Shown: positions 8,326 through 17,496 of the stretch, piece by piece
Layout of the letters: the number at the start of each line of letters is the position of its first letter
How positions within the stretch are numbered: the first letter of the stretch is position 1
Assembly: GCA_019745195.1 (NCBI GenBank)
Contig: JAIETL010000050.1
Location: 26,410 to 90,409 of the forward strand
Length of the DNA stretch: 64,000 nt
Source of the DNA: Beijerinckiaceae bacterium
GTDB lineage: Bacteria > Pseudomonadota > Alphaproteobacteria > Rhizobiales > Beijerinckiaceae
Reading direction: 5' to 3'
The notes under the pieces: model-generated
What the model was told of the DNA's origin: nothing
The model's input: the letters and a program-made list of their open reading frames with translations, nothing else
Databases searched by the model: none
Position numbers and translations under genes: made by a program

Positions 8326-9211
8326 CGCGACCCTTCCCGCAGCGCCCGCCCGCCGCCGCCGGATCGCCTCACCGATGCTGCGGCGCATCCTGCGCGACCG
8401 GCTGGCTCTCGCCGCCGCGATCCTGCTTGGGCTGATCTGCATCGCCGCGATACTCGCGCCCTGGCTTGCGCCCTTCGACCCCTACAACACCACCCGCCGG
8501 CCCTTCGTGCCGCCGCGCTGGAGCGAGGGCTCGCTGCCGCAATACTGGCTCGGCACGGACGGGCAGGGCCGCGACATGCTCTCGCGCCTGCTCTACGGCA
8601 CGCGGCTGACGCTGGTGATGGGGCTCGCCTCGGTCATCGTCGGCGGCGGCATCGGCGCATTGTTCGGGCTGCTCAGCGCCTATTATCGCCGCATCGACCC
8701 CTATGTGATGCGCTTCGCCGACATCCTGCTGTCTTTTCCGGCGATCCTGCTCGGGCTGGCGCTCGCGGCCGTCGTGGGGCCGGGCCTGACCGCGATCGTG
8801 ATCGCGCTCTCGATCGCGACCATCCCGGACGTGGCGCGCATCACCCGCTCGGCGGCCATCGTGGTGATGGGGCAGGACTATATGGAGGCCGGCCGCGCCG
8901 TTGGCCTGTCCGACAGGACGCTGATCTGGCGCTATCTGGCGCTGAACTGCCTGTCCTCGGTCTTCGTGTTCCTGACACTGCGCTTCGGCCAGATCATCCT
9001 GATCGGGGCCGCGCTGTCTTTTCTCGGCCTTGGCGTCCGTCCGCCGGAGGCCGAGCTTGGCATGATGGCGTCGCTCGGGCGCGACGCCTTGTTCTTCGCG
9101 CCGCATATCGCAATGCTGCCGAGCCTGATGATCGTGATGATCGTGCTCTGCGCCAATGTGCTGGGCGATGCGCTGCGAGACCTGCTCGATCCGCGGCTGA
9201 GGAATACGTGA
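8318..9211 (+). CDS. Dipeptide/oligopeptide-type ABC permease (DppC-like)
   Basis: Second membrane subunit of the importer, 297 residues. It has the N-terminal domain seen in DppC (LRRILRDRLALAAAILLGLICIAAILAPWLAPFDPYN), then HWLGTD-like YWLGTDGQGRDMLSRLLYG, the EAA loop EAGRAVGLSDRTLIWRYLALN, and FLGLGVRPPEAELGMM near the end. ATG 8318 gives an 8-base overlap with the DppB-like gene, so translation is probably coupled. A repeat element separates it from the binding-protein gene. Confidence 0.93.
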   Translation: MADATLPAAPARRRRIASPMLRRILRDRLALAAAILLGLICIAAILAPWLAPFDPYNTTRRPFVPPRWSEGSLPQYWLGTDGQGRDMLSRLLYGTRLTLVMGLASVIVGGGIGALFGLLSAYYRRIDPYVMRFADILLSFPAILLGLALAAVVGPGLTAIVIALSIATIPDVARITRSAAIVVMGQDYMEAGRAVGLSDRTLIWRYLALNCLSSVFVFLTLRFGQIILIGAALSFLGLGVRPPEAELGMMASLGRDALFFAPHIAMLPSLMIVMIVLCANVLGDALRDLLDPRLRNT

Positions 9212-9232
9212 TGGAACTCGCTCCACCCTCGC

Positions 9233-9331
9233 CGTCGTCCCGGGCTTGCCCCGGGATCCATCATAGAGCGCGGTCGCTCCCCTATGATGGATCCCGGAGC
9301 TGCGCCGCTTCGCGGCTTGTCCGGGACGACG
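9233..9331. repeat. Palindromic element family B, copy 3
   Basis: Ends read CGTCGTCCCGGGCTTG and CGGCTTGTCCGGGACGACG, with an inner GGATCCATCATAG/TATGATGGATCC pair. The terminal hexamer is changed to CGTCGT...ACGACG on both arms, so the change is compensated and pairing is kept. It lies between the permease and binding-protein genes. Confidence 0.9.
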
Positions 9332-9389
9332 GAGTTGGTGAAACCACGTCAAACTGCATCTCGATGATCAAAAACAGGGGAGACTGCGC

Positions 9390-10985
9390 GTGAAACATCT
9401 CACTTCCATGGCGACCGGGGCGCTGCTTGGCCTCGCCGCCCTCTCCGGCCCGGCTCTCGCCCAAGGCTCGAACGCCTCGCTCACCATCGTCCGCGAGGTC
9501 GATTCCGACCGCTACGACCCGCATCGCTCGACGGCGCGGGCGGCGTCCGAAATCCTGTTCATGATGGGCGACACGCTGGTTTCGCTCGACCATGACATGG
9601 CGACGATCAAGCCCGGCATCGCCACGAGCTGGACGACCTCGCCGGACGGCAAGACCTACACCTTCAAGCTGCGCAACGACGTCTCCTTCTGCGACGGGAA
9701 GAAGCTGACCGCGCAGGACGTCGCCTATTCGATCAAGCGCTGGATCGACCCGGCCACGCGCTCGCCCGTCGCCTGGCGCGCCGGCCAGGTCGAGGACGTC
9801 GTCGCCACCGACGACACCACCATCGAATACAAGCTGAAAGCGCCGTTCTCTGAGCTGCTCTACCAGCTCACCCAGAGCTTCGCCGTCATCGTCGACAAGG
9901 CCAATGTCGAGGCGCTGGGCGCGGATTTCGGCGTCAAGGGCTTCAACGGCACCGGGCCTTATTGCTGGGGCGACTGGAAGCCGCGCAACGAGTTCCGCCT
10001 GAAGAAGCATGCCGCCTATAAATGGGGGCCGCCGATCTACGAGAACAAGGGCGCGGCCCAGATCGAGGAGATCGTCTGGCGTATCGTGCCCGAGGAGAAC
10101 ACCCGGCTCGCCGCCGTGATGACCAACCAGAGCCAGGTCACGCAATACGTGCCCTATTCCGGCATGGCCCAGCTCCGGGCCAACCGGAACCTCAAGGTGA
10201 TCGAGTCGAAAGAAGCGTTCTGGACTTACTTTGTCGGCTTCAAGATCGACAAGGAAGGCGTCAACGACCCGGCGGTGCGCCGCGCCATCGTCATGGCCGT
10301 CGACCAGAAGGCGATCGCCGACAACCTCTATTTCGGCGAGGTCGAGCCGGCCTATTCCTACATCTCGACCGAGGCGCTGGACTGGAACAAGGCGCTGACC
10401 TCCAAGCTGATCAAGACCGACGTGGCCGAGGCCAACAAGGTGCTCGATGCGGCAGGCTGGGTGAAGGGCGCGGATGGTTTCCGCATGAAGGACGGCAAGA
10501 AGCTCTCGCCGATCGTCTACGGCTTCACCGGCTCGACCTGGCAGAAGCTGATGGAGGCGATCCAGGGCGATCTGCGCAAGATCGGCGTCGATCTGCGGAT
10601 CCAGTTGTTCGACGCCACCATCGCCTGGGGCAAGCTCGCCACGCAGGAGTTCGACATGTTCGGGATGAGCTTCCCCTACATCTCGGCCGGCGATGCGCTG
10701 AACCTCTATTTCCGCTCGACCAATGCGCCGACGCCCAACCGGATGAACTGGAAGGACGCCAGGACGGACGAACTCCTGACCAAGGGCTCCTCGGCCCTGA
10801 ACGACGCCGACCGCGCCGCCGCCTATGGCGAGGTGCTGACGCAGGTCCATGAGGCTGCCGTCTGGCTGCCGCTCTATCACGAGCCGATGAAGATCGCGGC
10901 CTCGGCGAGGCTCGCCCCGTTCAAGGCGCACAACATCTATGGCTGTGGGCTGTACAAGGGGCTGGACCTGAAGTTCGTGAGGTGA
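9390..10985 (+). CDS. ABC importer periplasmic binding protein (SBP family 5, DppA-like)
   Basis: 531-residue solute-binding protein of the peptide/nickel family. It has a Sec signal peptide, roughly residues 1-25, ending ALSGPALAQ. The mature start TIVREVDSDRYDPHRSTARAASEIL and later GDTLVSLDHDMATIKPGIATSWTTSPDGKTYTFKLR are typical of family 5. It supplies substrate to the DppB/C-like permeases upstream and the two ATPases downstream. Family 5 proteins carry peptides but also nickel, opines, glutathione and other amides; with three amidohydrolase genes around it, a non-peptide amide is plausible. Confidence 0.92.
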   Translation: MKHLTSMATGALLGLAALSGPALAQGSNASLTIVREVDSDRYDPHRSTARAASEILFMMGDTLVSLDHDMATIKPGIATSWTTSPDGKTYTFKLRNDVSFCDGKKLTAQDVAYSIKRWIDPATRSPVAWRAGQVEDVVATDDTTIEYKLKAPFSELLYQLTQSFAVIVDKANVEALGADFGVKGFNGTGPYCWGDWKPRNEFRLKKHAAYKWGPPIYENKGAAQIEEIVWRIVPEENTRLAAVMTNQSQVTQYVPYSGMAQLRANRNLKVIESKEAFWTYFVGFKIDKEGVNDPAVRRAIVMAVDQKAIADNLYFGEVEPAYSYISTEALDWNKALTSKLIKTDVAEANKVLDAAGWVKGADGFRMKDGKKLSPIVYGFTGSTWQKLMEAIQGDLRKIGVDLRIQLFDATIAWGKLATQEFDMFGMSFPYISAGDALNLYFRSTNAPTPNRMNWKDARTDELLTKGSSALNDADRAAAYGEVLTQVHEAAVWLPLYHEPMKIAASARLAPFKAHNIYGCGLYKGLDLKFVR

Positions 10986-11010
10986 AGCCCTCTGTCCAGT
11001 GAGACGCGAG

Positions 11011-11155
11011 GAACCCCTCTCCCGGAGGGAGAGGGGCAGGGGTGAGGGGTCGGCCCTTTACCCAGTTGCGTGATCCCTGACCGCGCGTCCGTTCAGGCCA
11101 ACCCCGAGACGTCCGTCACCTCACCCCTGCCCCTCTCCTTACAGGAGAGGGGTTC
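11011..11155. repeat. Palindromic element family D, copy 1
   Basis: Arms AACCCCTCTCC...GAGAGGGGCAGGGGTGAGG and CCTCACCCCTGCCCCTCTCC...GGAGAGGGGTT are separated by about 80 unrelated bases. Each arm contains its own small hairpin. It lies downstream of the binding-protein gene and before the next amidohydrolase. Confidence 0.85.
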
Positions 11156-11202
11156 TTCCAGCGCCTGACCGCCCAAGCCTGCCACCACGCCGGAGCCTGC
11201 CC

Positions 11203-12642
11203 ATGACCATCACCCTCATCCGCAACGCCGCCTGGATCGTCGCCTACGACGCAAAGGCCAAGGGCCATGTCTATCTGCGCGACGGCGACGTCGCCTATGC
11301 GGGCGACAAGCTGATCCATGTCGGCGGTTCGTATCGCGGCGAGGCGGATGTGACGATCGACGGGCGCGGCAGGATGGTGATGCCCGGCCTCGTCAACATC
11401 CACTCGCATCCGTCCTCCGAGGCGATGACCAAGGGCTGGAACGACGAACTCGGCTCGCCCAAGATGTACGGAACGGCGCTCTACGAGTTCATGCCGCTGT
11501 TCCGGTGCGACGCTCAAGGGATCAAGTCCTGCGCGCAGGTGACCTATTCCGAGCTTTTGATGTCGGGCGTCACGACGCTGGTCGACATGTCGGTCGCATG
11601 GGACGGCTGGCTGGAGACCTTCAAGGCGTCGGGCCTGCGGGCCGTGTTCTCGCCGATGTATCGCTCGGCGCGCTGGTACACCGACAACGGCCATCTGGCG
11701 AAATACGAATGGGACGCCAAGGCCGGCGAAAAGGCGATGGCCGAGGCGATGGCCCTGCTCGACCAGGTCGCCGCCGACGATTCCGGCCGGCTCTCGGGCA
11801 TGGTCTCGCCGTCGCAGATCGACACCTGCACCCCCGAGCTGATCCAGGACAGCTTCGACGAAGCCGAAAGGCGCAAGGTTCCCTTCCAGATCCACGCCGC
11901 CCAGAGCGTCGTCGAGTTCCACGAGATCACGCGCCGCCACGGCATGACGCCGGTGGAATGGCTCGAGGAGCTCGACGTGCTCGGGCCGTTCTCGATCATC
12001 GGCCACGGCATCTTCCTCGACCACCACTCCTCGGTGAAATGGCCGGCGACCGGGGACATGGACGCGCTGGTCGAGAGCGGCACCAGCGTCGCCCATTGCC
12101 CGATCGTGTTCCAGCGCCGCGGCATCGCGATGCAGAGTTTTGGGCAGTATGTGGCGGCCGGCATCAATGTCGGCATCGGCACCGACACCTATCCGCACCA
12201 CATGCTGGAGGAGCTTCGGGCCGTCTGCATCGGTTCGCGGATGATGGCCGAGGATGTGTTCGATCTGCGCACCTCGGACGCCTTCAACGCGGCGACCCTT
12301 GGCAGCGCCAAGGCGCTCGGCCGCAACGATATCGGCCGGCTCGCCAAGGGCGCGAAGGCCGACATCGTCATCGTCGACGTCACCCATCCGATGATGCGGC
12401 CGCTGCGCGACCCCGTCCGCAGCCTGATCTATGCGGCCGGCGAGCGCGCCGTCACCACGGTCATCGTCGACGGCGTCACCGTGGTCGAGAACGGCAAGGT
12501 TTTGACCATGGACTACGCCTCGGCCGCCGCCGAACTGGAGGAGGCGCAGCGCCGGGCCGAGCCGAAAGTCAAGGACCTCGACTGGGCCAAGCGCGACCAT
12601 CTCGAGATCTCGCCGCTGACCTTCCCGGCCGGGAAGGGCTGA
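11203..12642 (+). CDS. Amidohydrolase-superfamily hydrolase (AtzA/TrzN/SsnA-like)
   Basis: 479-residue metal-dependent hydrolase. It starts LIRNAAWIVAYDAKAKGHVYLRDGDV, a composite beta-sandwich. It has HSH at residues 67-69 (LVNIHSHPSSEA), a His in PFQIHAAQSVVEFHE, a His in IIGHGIFLDHH and an Asp in IGTDTYPHHMLEEL. KGAKADIVIVDVTHPMM marks the C-terminal return. It lies inside the ABC importer gene set, between the binding protein and the ATPases, so it almost certainly acts on the imported substrate or its product. Substrate unknown; hydrolytic deamination, dehalogenation or amide hydrolysis are all possible for the group. Confidence 0.87.
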   Translation: MTITLIRNAAWIVAYDAKAKGHVYLRDGDVAYAGDKLIHVGGSYRGEADVTIDGRGRMVMPGLVNIHSHPSSEAMTKGWNDELGSPKMYGTALYEFMPLFRCDAQGIKSCAQVTYSELLMSGVTTLVDMSVAWDGWLETFKASGLRAVFSPMYRSARWYTDNGHLAKYEWDAKAGEKAMAEAMALLDQVAADDSGRLSGMVSPSQIDTCTPELIQDSFDEAERRKVPFQIHAAQSVVEFHEITRRHGMTPVEWLEELDVLGPFSIIGHGIFLDHHSSVKWPATGDMDALVESGTSVAHCPIVFQRRGIAMQSFGQYVAAGINVGIGTDTYPHHMLEELRAVCIGSRMMAEDVFDLRTSDAFNAATLGSAKALGRNDIGRLAKGAKADIVIVDVTHPMMRPLRDPVRSLIYAAGERAVTTVIVDGVTVVENGKVLTMDYASAAAELEEAQRRAEPKVKDLDWAKRDHLEISPLTFPAGKG

Positions 12643-12674
12643 CCATGAGCAGCCGCTTTTTCTGGCATTCATCA

Positions 12675-12787
12675 GCCCTCATCCTGAGGAGCCGCGACAG
12701 CGGCGTCTCGAAGGATTACCCAGTTCGCTCCGGAGGCATCTGGAGCATCCTTCGAGACGCGCCTGCGGCGCTCCTCAGGATGAGGGC
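12675..12787. repeat. Palindromic element family C, copy 1
   Basis: Arms GCCCTCATCCTGAGGAGC and GCTCCTCAGGATGAGGGC are perfect inverted copies. An inner GCGTCTCGAAGGAT/ATCCTTCGAGACGC pair lies between them. It separates the amidohydrolase from the ATPase genes. Confidence 0.93.
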
Positions 12788-12820
12788 TTTGGAGCCTGAT
12801 TCACCGCGCAGGGTTGCCCT

Positions 12821-13819
12821 ATGACGGCGTCTGCGATCGCACCCGTGCTGGAGGTGCGCGATCTCAAGACGCATTTCCACACCGACCGGGGTTTCTACCG
12901 CGCGGTCGACGGCGTCAGCTTCTCGGTCCATGCCGGGCGCACGCTCGGCATCGTCGGCGAGAGCGGCTGCGGCAAGAGCGTGACCTCGCTTTCGGTGATG
13001 GGGCTGGTGCCGGAGCCGCCGGGCATCCGGGCCGGCGGCGAGATCGTCTTCGAGGGCGCCGACCTCCTGAAGCGCTCGCGCGGCGAGATGGAGGCGATCA
13101 GGGGCGCGAAGATCGCGATGATCTTCCAGGAGCCGATGACCTCGCTCAACCCGGTCTACCGGGTCGGCGAGCAGATCGTCGAGGGGCTGCGCCGCCACCG
13201 CCGCATGGGCAAAGCCCAGGCCCGGGCGCGCGCTATCGAGATGTTGCGGCTGGTCAAGATCCCCTCGCCCGAGACCCGGGTCGATTCCTATCCGCACGAG
13301 ATGTCCGGCGGCATGCGCCAGCGCGTCATGATCGCGCTCGCGCTCGCCTGCGATCCGAAACTGCTGATCGCCGACGAGCCGACGACGGCGCTGGATGTGA
13401 CGATCCAGGCCCAGATCCTCGATCTGATGCGCGACTTGCAGCAGCGGCTCGGCACCGCGATCATCCTGATCACGCATGATCTCGGCGTCATCGCCGAGAC
13501 CGCCGACGACGTCGTGGTGATGTATGCCGGACAGATCGTCGAGCGCGCTGATGTCGCGACATTGTTTGCCGACGCGCAGCACCCTTACACGCTCGGCCTC
13601 CTCGCCTCGATCCCGCGTCTCGACGAGGATCGCGACCGGCTGCAGACCATCGAGGGCATGGTGCCGGCGCCCGACGCCATGCCGGCCGGATGCCGCTTCG
13701 CGCCGCGCTGCACGGTCGCGATCGAGCGCTGCCGCTCGCAGATGCCGCCGCTAAGGGAGCTTTCCGCCAGCCACGCCGTCGCCTGCTGGCGCGCGCCCAT
13801 CGAACAGGCCGCGCCATGA
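12821..13819 (+). CDS. Peptide-type ABC importer ATPase (DppD-like)
   Basis: 332-residue cytoplasmic ATPase subunit. Walker A GESGCGKS lies near residues 46-53, then the Q-loop [11 protein letters not shown], the signature SGGMRQR, Walker [13 protein letters not shown] and the H-loop LITHDLGVI. The C-terminal extension [15 protein letters not shown] holds the cysteines typical of DppD/OppD. The next ATPase starts inside its stop codon (ATGA). With the DppF-like protein it energises the importer encoded upstream. Confidence 0.94.
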   Translation: MTASAIAPVLEVRDLKTHFHTDRGFYRAVDGVSFSVHAGRTLGIVGESGCGKSVTSLSVMGLVPEPPGIRAGGEIVFEGADLLKRSRGEMEAIRGAKIAMIFQEPMTSLNPVYRVGEQIVEGLRRHRRMGKAQARARAIEMLRLVKIPSPETRVDSYPHEMSGGMRQRVMIALALACDPKLLIADEPTTALDVTIQAQILDLMRDLQQRLGTAIILITHDLGVIAETADDVVVMYAGQIVERADVATLFADAQHPYTLGLLASIPRLDEDRDRLQTIEGMVPAPDAMPAGCRFAPRCTVAIERCRSQMPPLRELSASHAVACWRAPIEQAAP

Positions 13820-14901
13820 ACGCCGAGACAGCGATCCCGTCCCCGCATGACCCCCCGCTGCTGGAGGTCGATGGCCTCGCCAAGCATTTCACGATGTCGA
13901 GCGGCCTGCTCGGCCGCGCGAAGGGCGTCGTCAAGGCGGTCGACGGCGTCTCCTTCACGCTGGAGCGCGGCGAGACGCTGGCGCTGGTCGGCGAGTCCGG
14001 CTGCGGCAAGTCGACCACCGGCCGGCTTATCCTGCGCCTGATCGAGCCCAGCGCCGGGGCTCTGCGCTTCGCCGGGCAGGACATGCTGGCGCTGCGCAAG
14101 CACGAATTGCGCTCCCTGCGCCGGCGCATGCAGATCATTTTCCAGGACCCGTTCGCCTCGCTCAATCCGCGCCTGTCGGTCTCCGACATCCTGGCCGAGC
14201 CGCTGCTGCTGCACGGGCTGGCGACGCCGGCCGAAATCCCTGCGAAGGTCGCAGAACTTCTCAAGGTGGTGGGCTTGGGCCCGCAGCATGCCGAGCGCTT
14301 CCCGCATGAGTTTTCCGGCGGACAGCGCCAGCGTATCGGCGTGGCGCGCGCACTCGCCACCAAACCCGATCTCGTCGTCTGCGACGAGCCGGTTTCGGCG
14401 CTCGACGTCTCGATCCAGGCGCAGGTGGTCAACCTGCTGCAGGACCTGCAAGCGCGGTTCGGCCTGTCCTATCTCTTCATCGCTCATGACCTCGCCGTGG
14501 TGAAGCACATCGCGACGCGGGTGGCGGTGATGTATCTCGGGCGCATCGTCGAACTCGCCGACAAGACGACGCTCTACGGTCAGCCGCGTCACCCCTACAC
14601 GCAGGCGCTGCTGGCGGCGGCTCCCTTGCCCAGCCCCGGCCTGCGCCGCGAGCGCCCCGTCCTGCAGGGCGACGTGCCGAGCCCGCTCAACCCGCCCTCG
14701 GGCTGCACCTTCCATCCGCGTTGCCCGCATGCGCAAGCCCGCTGCGCGGCCGAGCAGCCGCTGTTGCGACGGCTCGACGATGGCGCGCAGGTCGCCTGCC
14801 ATTTCGCCGAGACGATTCCCGCCCCGCCGCCGATCCCGCTCTCGCCCGAGAATCCGGTCATCGCCCGGCGCTTCGCGGCCTTGGGAGACGCGGCGGCGTG
14901 A
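13816..14901 (+). CDS. Peptide-type ABC importer ATPase (DppF-like)
   Basis: 361-residue partner ATPase. It begins [35 protein letters not shown], with an insert typical of DppF/OppF. Walker [10 protein letters not shown]-loop [11 protein letters not shown], signature SGGQRQR, Walker [13 protein letters not shown] and H-loop IAHDLAVV are all present. The C-terminal [15 protein letters not shown] is the expected Cys-rich tail. ATG 13816 overlaps the DppD-like stop by 4 bases; a longer in-frame start would lie within the previous gene. It is the last gene of the importer cluster. Confidence 0.94.
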   Translation: MNAETAIPSPHDPPLLEVDGLAKHFTMSSGLLGRAKGVVKAVDGVSFTLERGETLALVGESGCGKSTTGRLILRLIEPSAGALRFAGQDMLALRKHELRSLRRRMQIIFQDPFASLNPRLSVSDILAEPLLLHGLATPAEIPAKVAELLKVVGLGPQHAERFPHEFSGGQRQRIGVARALATKPDLVVCDEPVSALDVSIQAQVVNLLQDLQARFGLSYLFIAHDLAVVKHIATRVAVMYLGRIVELADKTTLYGQPRHPYTQALLAAAPLPSPGLRRERPVLQGDVPSPLNPPSGCTFHPRCPHAQARCAAEQPLLRRLDDGAQVACHFAETIPAPPPIPLSPENPVIARRFAALGDAAA

Positions 14902-14983
14902 CCCCACAGCGCTGCTGGCCTGTTGCCAAGCAGGAGCGCTGCCGCCAAAGACGATGGCGGTGCTCTCGACGATCGGTTCAGGC

Positions 14984-16288
14984 ATGGACAGTCACGACAA
15001 ACGTCTCGCCGCGCTGCGACGCCTGCTGACGGAGGCTCATCGCAGGCTGGAGCTGAAGCTCGGATTTCACCTCTGGGACGGCAGCCGCGTGCCGCTCGAC
15101 TGGCCGCCGGACCGGCTCGCGATCGCGATCCGCGATCCGGGCGTGGTCGCCGCCATGATCCGCCGGCCGACCCTCGACCGGCTGGTCAATCTCCACGTCG
15201 CCGACCGTCTGGCCATCGTCAACGGCTCGATCTTCGATCTGGTCGAGAACCGGCCGCAGGGCAAGCCCGGGCGGCTGTTGCGCGGCATCCCCAAATCGGC
15301 GGTGCTGGAGGTCGCGCGCCGTTTCCTGTTCGCACCAGGCGAGGCGCCGGCGGCGATCGCCCATCGCGAGGGCGACACCCGCGCCCATGCCGGCGACCCC
15401 GCCACGAACAAGGCCAATATCGCCTATCACTACGACGTCTCGAACGCCTTCTACAGCCTCTTCCTCGATGAGGACATGGTCTATACCTGCGCCTACTTCA
15501 CGCAGGATCATGGCGATCTCGCCCGCGCCCAGCGCGACAAGCTCGACATGATCTGCCGCAAGCTGCGCCTGAAACCCGGCGACCGTTTCCTCGACATCGG
15601 CTGCGGCTGGGGCGCGCTCGTCTGCCATGCGGCGCAGCATTACGGCGTCGAGGCCCATGGCGTCACGCTCGCCGAGGAGCAGATCAAGCTCGCGCGCGAG
15701 AAGGTCGAGCAGCGCGGGCTCACAGGGCGGGTGACGTTGCATCTCAAGGATTTCAGCCAGCTCGAGGGCGAGTTCGACAAGATCGCCTCGATCGGCATGT
15801 TCGAGCATGTCGGCATCGCCAACCACCCGGCCTACTTCGCCGCCGTCAACCGCCTGCTGCGCCCGCGCGGGCTTTACCTGCACCACACCATCGCGCGGCG
15901 AGCGAAGAAGACCGATCGCGCCTTCAACCGCAAACCGCCGGAATACAAGGCGATCGTGCGCTACATCTTTCCCGGCGGCGAACTCGACCATCTCGGCATG
16001 TCGATCGTCAATCTCGAGCGCGCCGGCTTCGAGGTCCATGACGTCGAGGGGTGGCGCGAGCACTACCAGCGCACGACGCGGTTGTGGTGGGAGCGCCTGA
16101 ACGCGCGCCGCGCCGAGGCCGAAGCCGAAATCGGAGCCGAGCGCACGCGCGCCTGGCTGCTCTATCTCGCAGGCGTGTCGCTGGGCTTCGAGCGCGGCGG
16201 TCTGATGATCAACCAGACGCTGGTCTCGAAACGCCGAAAAGGTGCGTCGGGCCTGCCGCTGTCGCGGGCTGATCTTTATCGGGTTTGA
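14984..16288 (+). CDS. Cyclopropane-fatty-acyl-phospholipid synthase-like SAM methyltransferase
   Basis: 434-residue enzyme that transfers a methylene group from SAM to unsaturated phospholipid acyl chains at the membrane surface. An N-terminal domain of about 140 residues is followed by NIAYHYDVSNAFYSLFLDEDMVYTCAYF, the SAM motif FLDIGCGWGAL near 200-210, and ASIGMFEHVG. All are typical of the CFA synthase family. ATG 14984 is preferred; an in-frame ATG at 14954 would add 10 residues. It is a stand-alone gene after the ABC cluster and ends convergently with DUF2853 across a family A repeat. Confidence 0.87.
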   Translation: MDSHDKRLAALRRLLTEAHRRLELKLGFHLWDGSRVPLDWPPDRLAIAIRDPGVVAAMIRRPTLDRLVNLHVADRLAIVNGSIFDLVENRPQGKPGRLLRGIPKSAVLEVARRFLFAPGEAPAAIAHREGDTRAHAGDPATNKANIAYHYDVSNAFYSLFLDEDMVYTCAYFTQDHGDLARAQRDKLDMICRKLRLKPGDRFLDIGCGWGALVCHAAQHYGVEAHGVTLAEEQIKLAREKVEQRGLTGRVTLHLKDFSQLEGEFDKIASIGMFEHVGIANHPAYFAAVNRLLRPRGLYLHHTIARRAKKTDRAFNRKPPEYKAIVRYIFPGGELDHLGMSIVNLERAGFEVHDVEGWREHYQRTTRLWWERLNARRAEAEAEIGAERTRAWLLYLAGVSLGFERGGLMINQTLVSKRRKGASGLPLSRADLYRV

Positions 16289-16307
16289 TGCTCAGGTCCG
16301 ACCCGCC

Positions 16308-16383
16308 CGTCATTGCGAGCGCAGCGAAGCAATCCTGCGTCTCACGCCGACCCCTGGATTGCTTCGCTGCGCTCGCAAAGACG
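16308..16383. repeat. Palindromic element family A, copy 2
   Basis: Arms TTGCGAGCGCAGCGAAGCAA and TTGCTTCGCTGCGCTCGCAA sit between the converging CFA-synthase and DUF2853 genes, within 20 bases of both stops. It is well placed to act as a two-way terminator. Confidence 0.93.
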
Positions 16384-16392
16384 AGGGAAACC

Positions 16393-16710
16393 TCATTTCT
16401 TCACGAACATGTCCAGCTTGCCGTAATGCTCGGCCAGAAGATAATAGAAGGTCAGGCGCGACTTGGTCTTGTCCGCCTTCATGTGCTCGCAGATCGCCTT
16501 GATCGAGGCGTCGAGATCATTGGTCTTGAGACCGAGCTTCTTCTTCAGGAAGTTCTCGCGCACGCGCTCCAGTTCGGTCGCGTCGGAGCAGGCGACATAG
16601 CGCGTATCGGCCTTGCCCATGACCAGCGCATAGGATTTCGCCATTCCGGCGAAGGCCGCTTCGTTGAGAGCCTTTTTGGCGAATTTCTTGACGTCGGCGA
16701 GATGATCCAT
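16393..16710 (-). CDS. DUF2853 family protein
   Basis: 105-residue cytoplasmic protein rich in Lys and charged helices (DVKKFAKKALNEAAFAGMAKSYALVM, ENFLKKKLGLKTNDLDASIKAICEHMKADKTKSRLTFYYLLAEHYGKLD). This matches the all-helical DUF2853 family, function unknown. ATG 16710 follows GAGGGG and gives the family N-terminus; an in-frame opening further upstream runs through the L,D-transpeptidase gene and is not real. It appears to be a single-gene unit. Confidence 0.85.
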   Translation of the reverse strand: MDHLADVKKFAKKALNEAAFAGMAKSYALVMGKADTRYVACSDATELERVRENFLKKKLGLKTNDLDASIKAICEHMKADKTKSRLTFYYLLAEHYGKLDMFVKK

Positions 16711-16871
16711 CGTTAGCCCCTCATGAGCCCGCCTGCGTGTCGCGCCGGGCTGTCCTGTTGTCGCGCGCAGAAACGTTAACGCGCTTTTTTGTCGCAGGCG
16801 AGGGCCGAGGGCGGATCGAGCCGGCTTTTTCGATGCCGCATTGCGGCATGGGCTTTCGGAGCCAGTCGGCG

Positions 16872-17390
16872 TCAGGGCAGCACGACGACGGCCGCGCCCA
16901 TGCGCACGCGGGCATAGAGGTCGATTACGTCCTGGTTGTGCATGCGAAAGCAGCCATAGGAGGCCGCCGTGCCGATGCTGCCGGGCATGTTGGTGCCGTG
17001 GATCGCATATTGTCCGCCGGGTCCGAGCCCGATGACGCGTGCGCCCATCGGGTTGCGCGGCGAGCCGCCGGGGATGAAATCGGGAAGCGAGGGCTTGTCG
17101 CGCTTGACCGAAGCGGGCGGGCTCCAGGCCGGCTCGACCGCGAGTTCCTCGACATATTTGGTGCCGCGCCACTGCTTGCCGGCCTTGCCGACGGCGATGG
17201 TGTAGCGGATCGCTTCGCCCCGGCCGGTGACGAAGTAAAGCTTCCGCTCGCCCGTGCGGATTACGATGGTGCCGGGCTGGAGGCGCGGATCGGGCGTCTC
17301 GACCAGTTCGCGGGCTCCGGCGTGGCCTGCTGCGCCCAGCGCGTTGGCCGCGACCAGCAGGGCGGCGATCAGGGCATGGCGACGGTTCAT
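16872..17390 (-). CDS. L,D-transpeptidase (YkuD/ErfK-type)
   Basis: 172-residue exported enzyme of the YkuD family, which forms 3-3 peptidoglycan cross-links or attaches proteins to the wall. A signal peptide covers about residues 1-26 (ending AAGHAGA). The catalytic region is HGTN at 131-134 and ASYGCFRM with Cys147. The usual His before Gly-Cys is Tyr145 here. The core GGSPRNPMGARVIGLGPGGQYAIHG is typical. It stands alone between DUF2853 and the DCC gene. Rhizobiales carry many YkuD copies, so its specific role cannot be set. Confidence 0.9.
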   Translation of the reverse strand: MNRRHALIAALLVAANALGAAGHAGARELVETPDPRLQPGTIVIRTGERKLYFVTGRGEAIRYTIAVGKAGKQWRGTKYVEELAVEPAWSPPASVKRDKPSLPDFIPGGSPRNPMGARVIGLGPGGQYAIHGTNMPGSIGTAASYGCFRMHNQDVIDLYARVRMGAAVVVLP

Positions 17391-17496
17391 GGCGGCCTCC
17401 GGCTGGCGCTACAGCCGGCGATTTCGCGCCGCTCAGGTGAATCCCCTGTTGAGCGATATAGTGAAGCCGCGATTCATCATGAATTCCGGCTGAAGA

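Noticed and set aside
16820..16860. Hairpin GATGCCGC-ATT-GCGGCATG downstream of the L,D-transpeptidase gene as an intrinsic terminator
   Set aside because: On the minus strand the hairpin is followed by an A-run rather than a T-run, so it is not a standard terminator for that gene.
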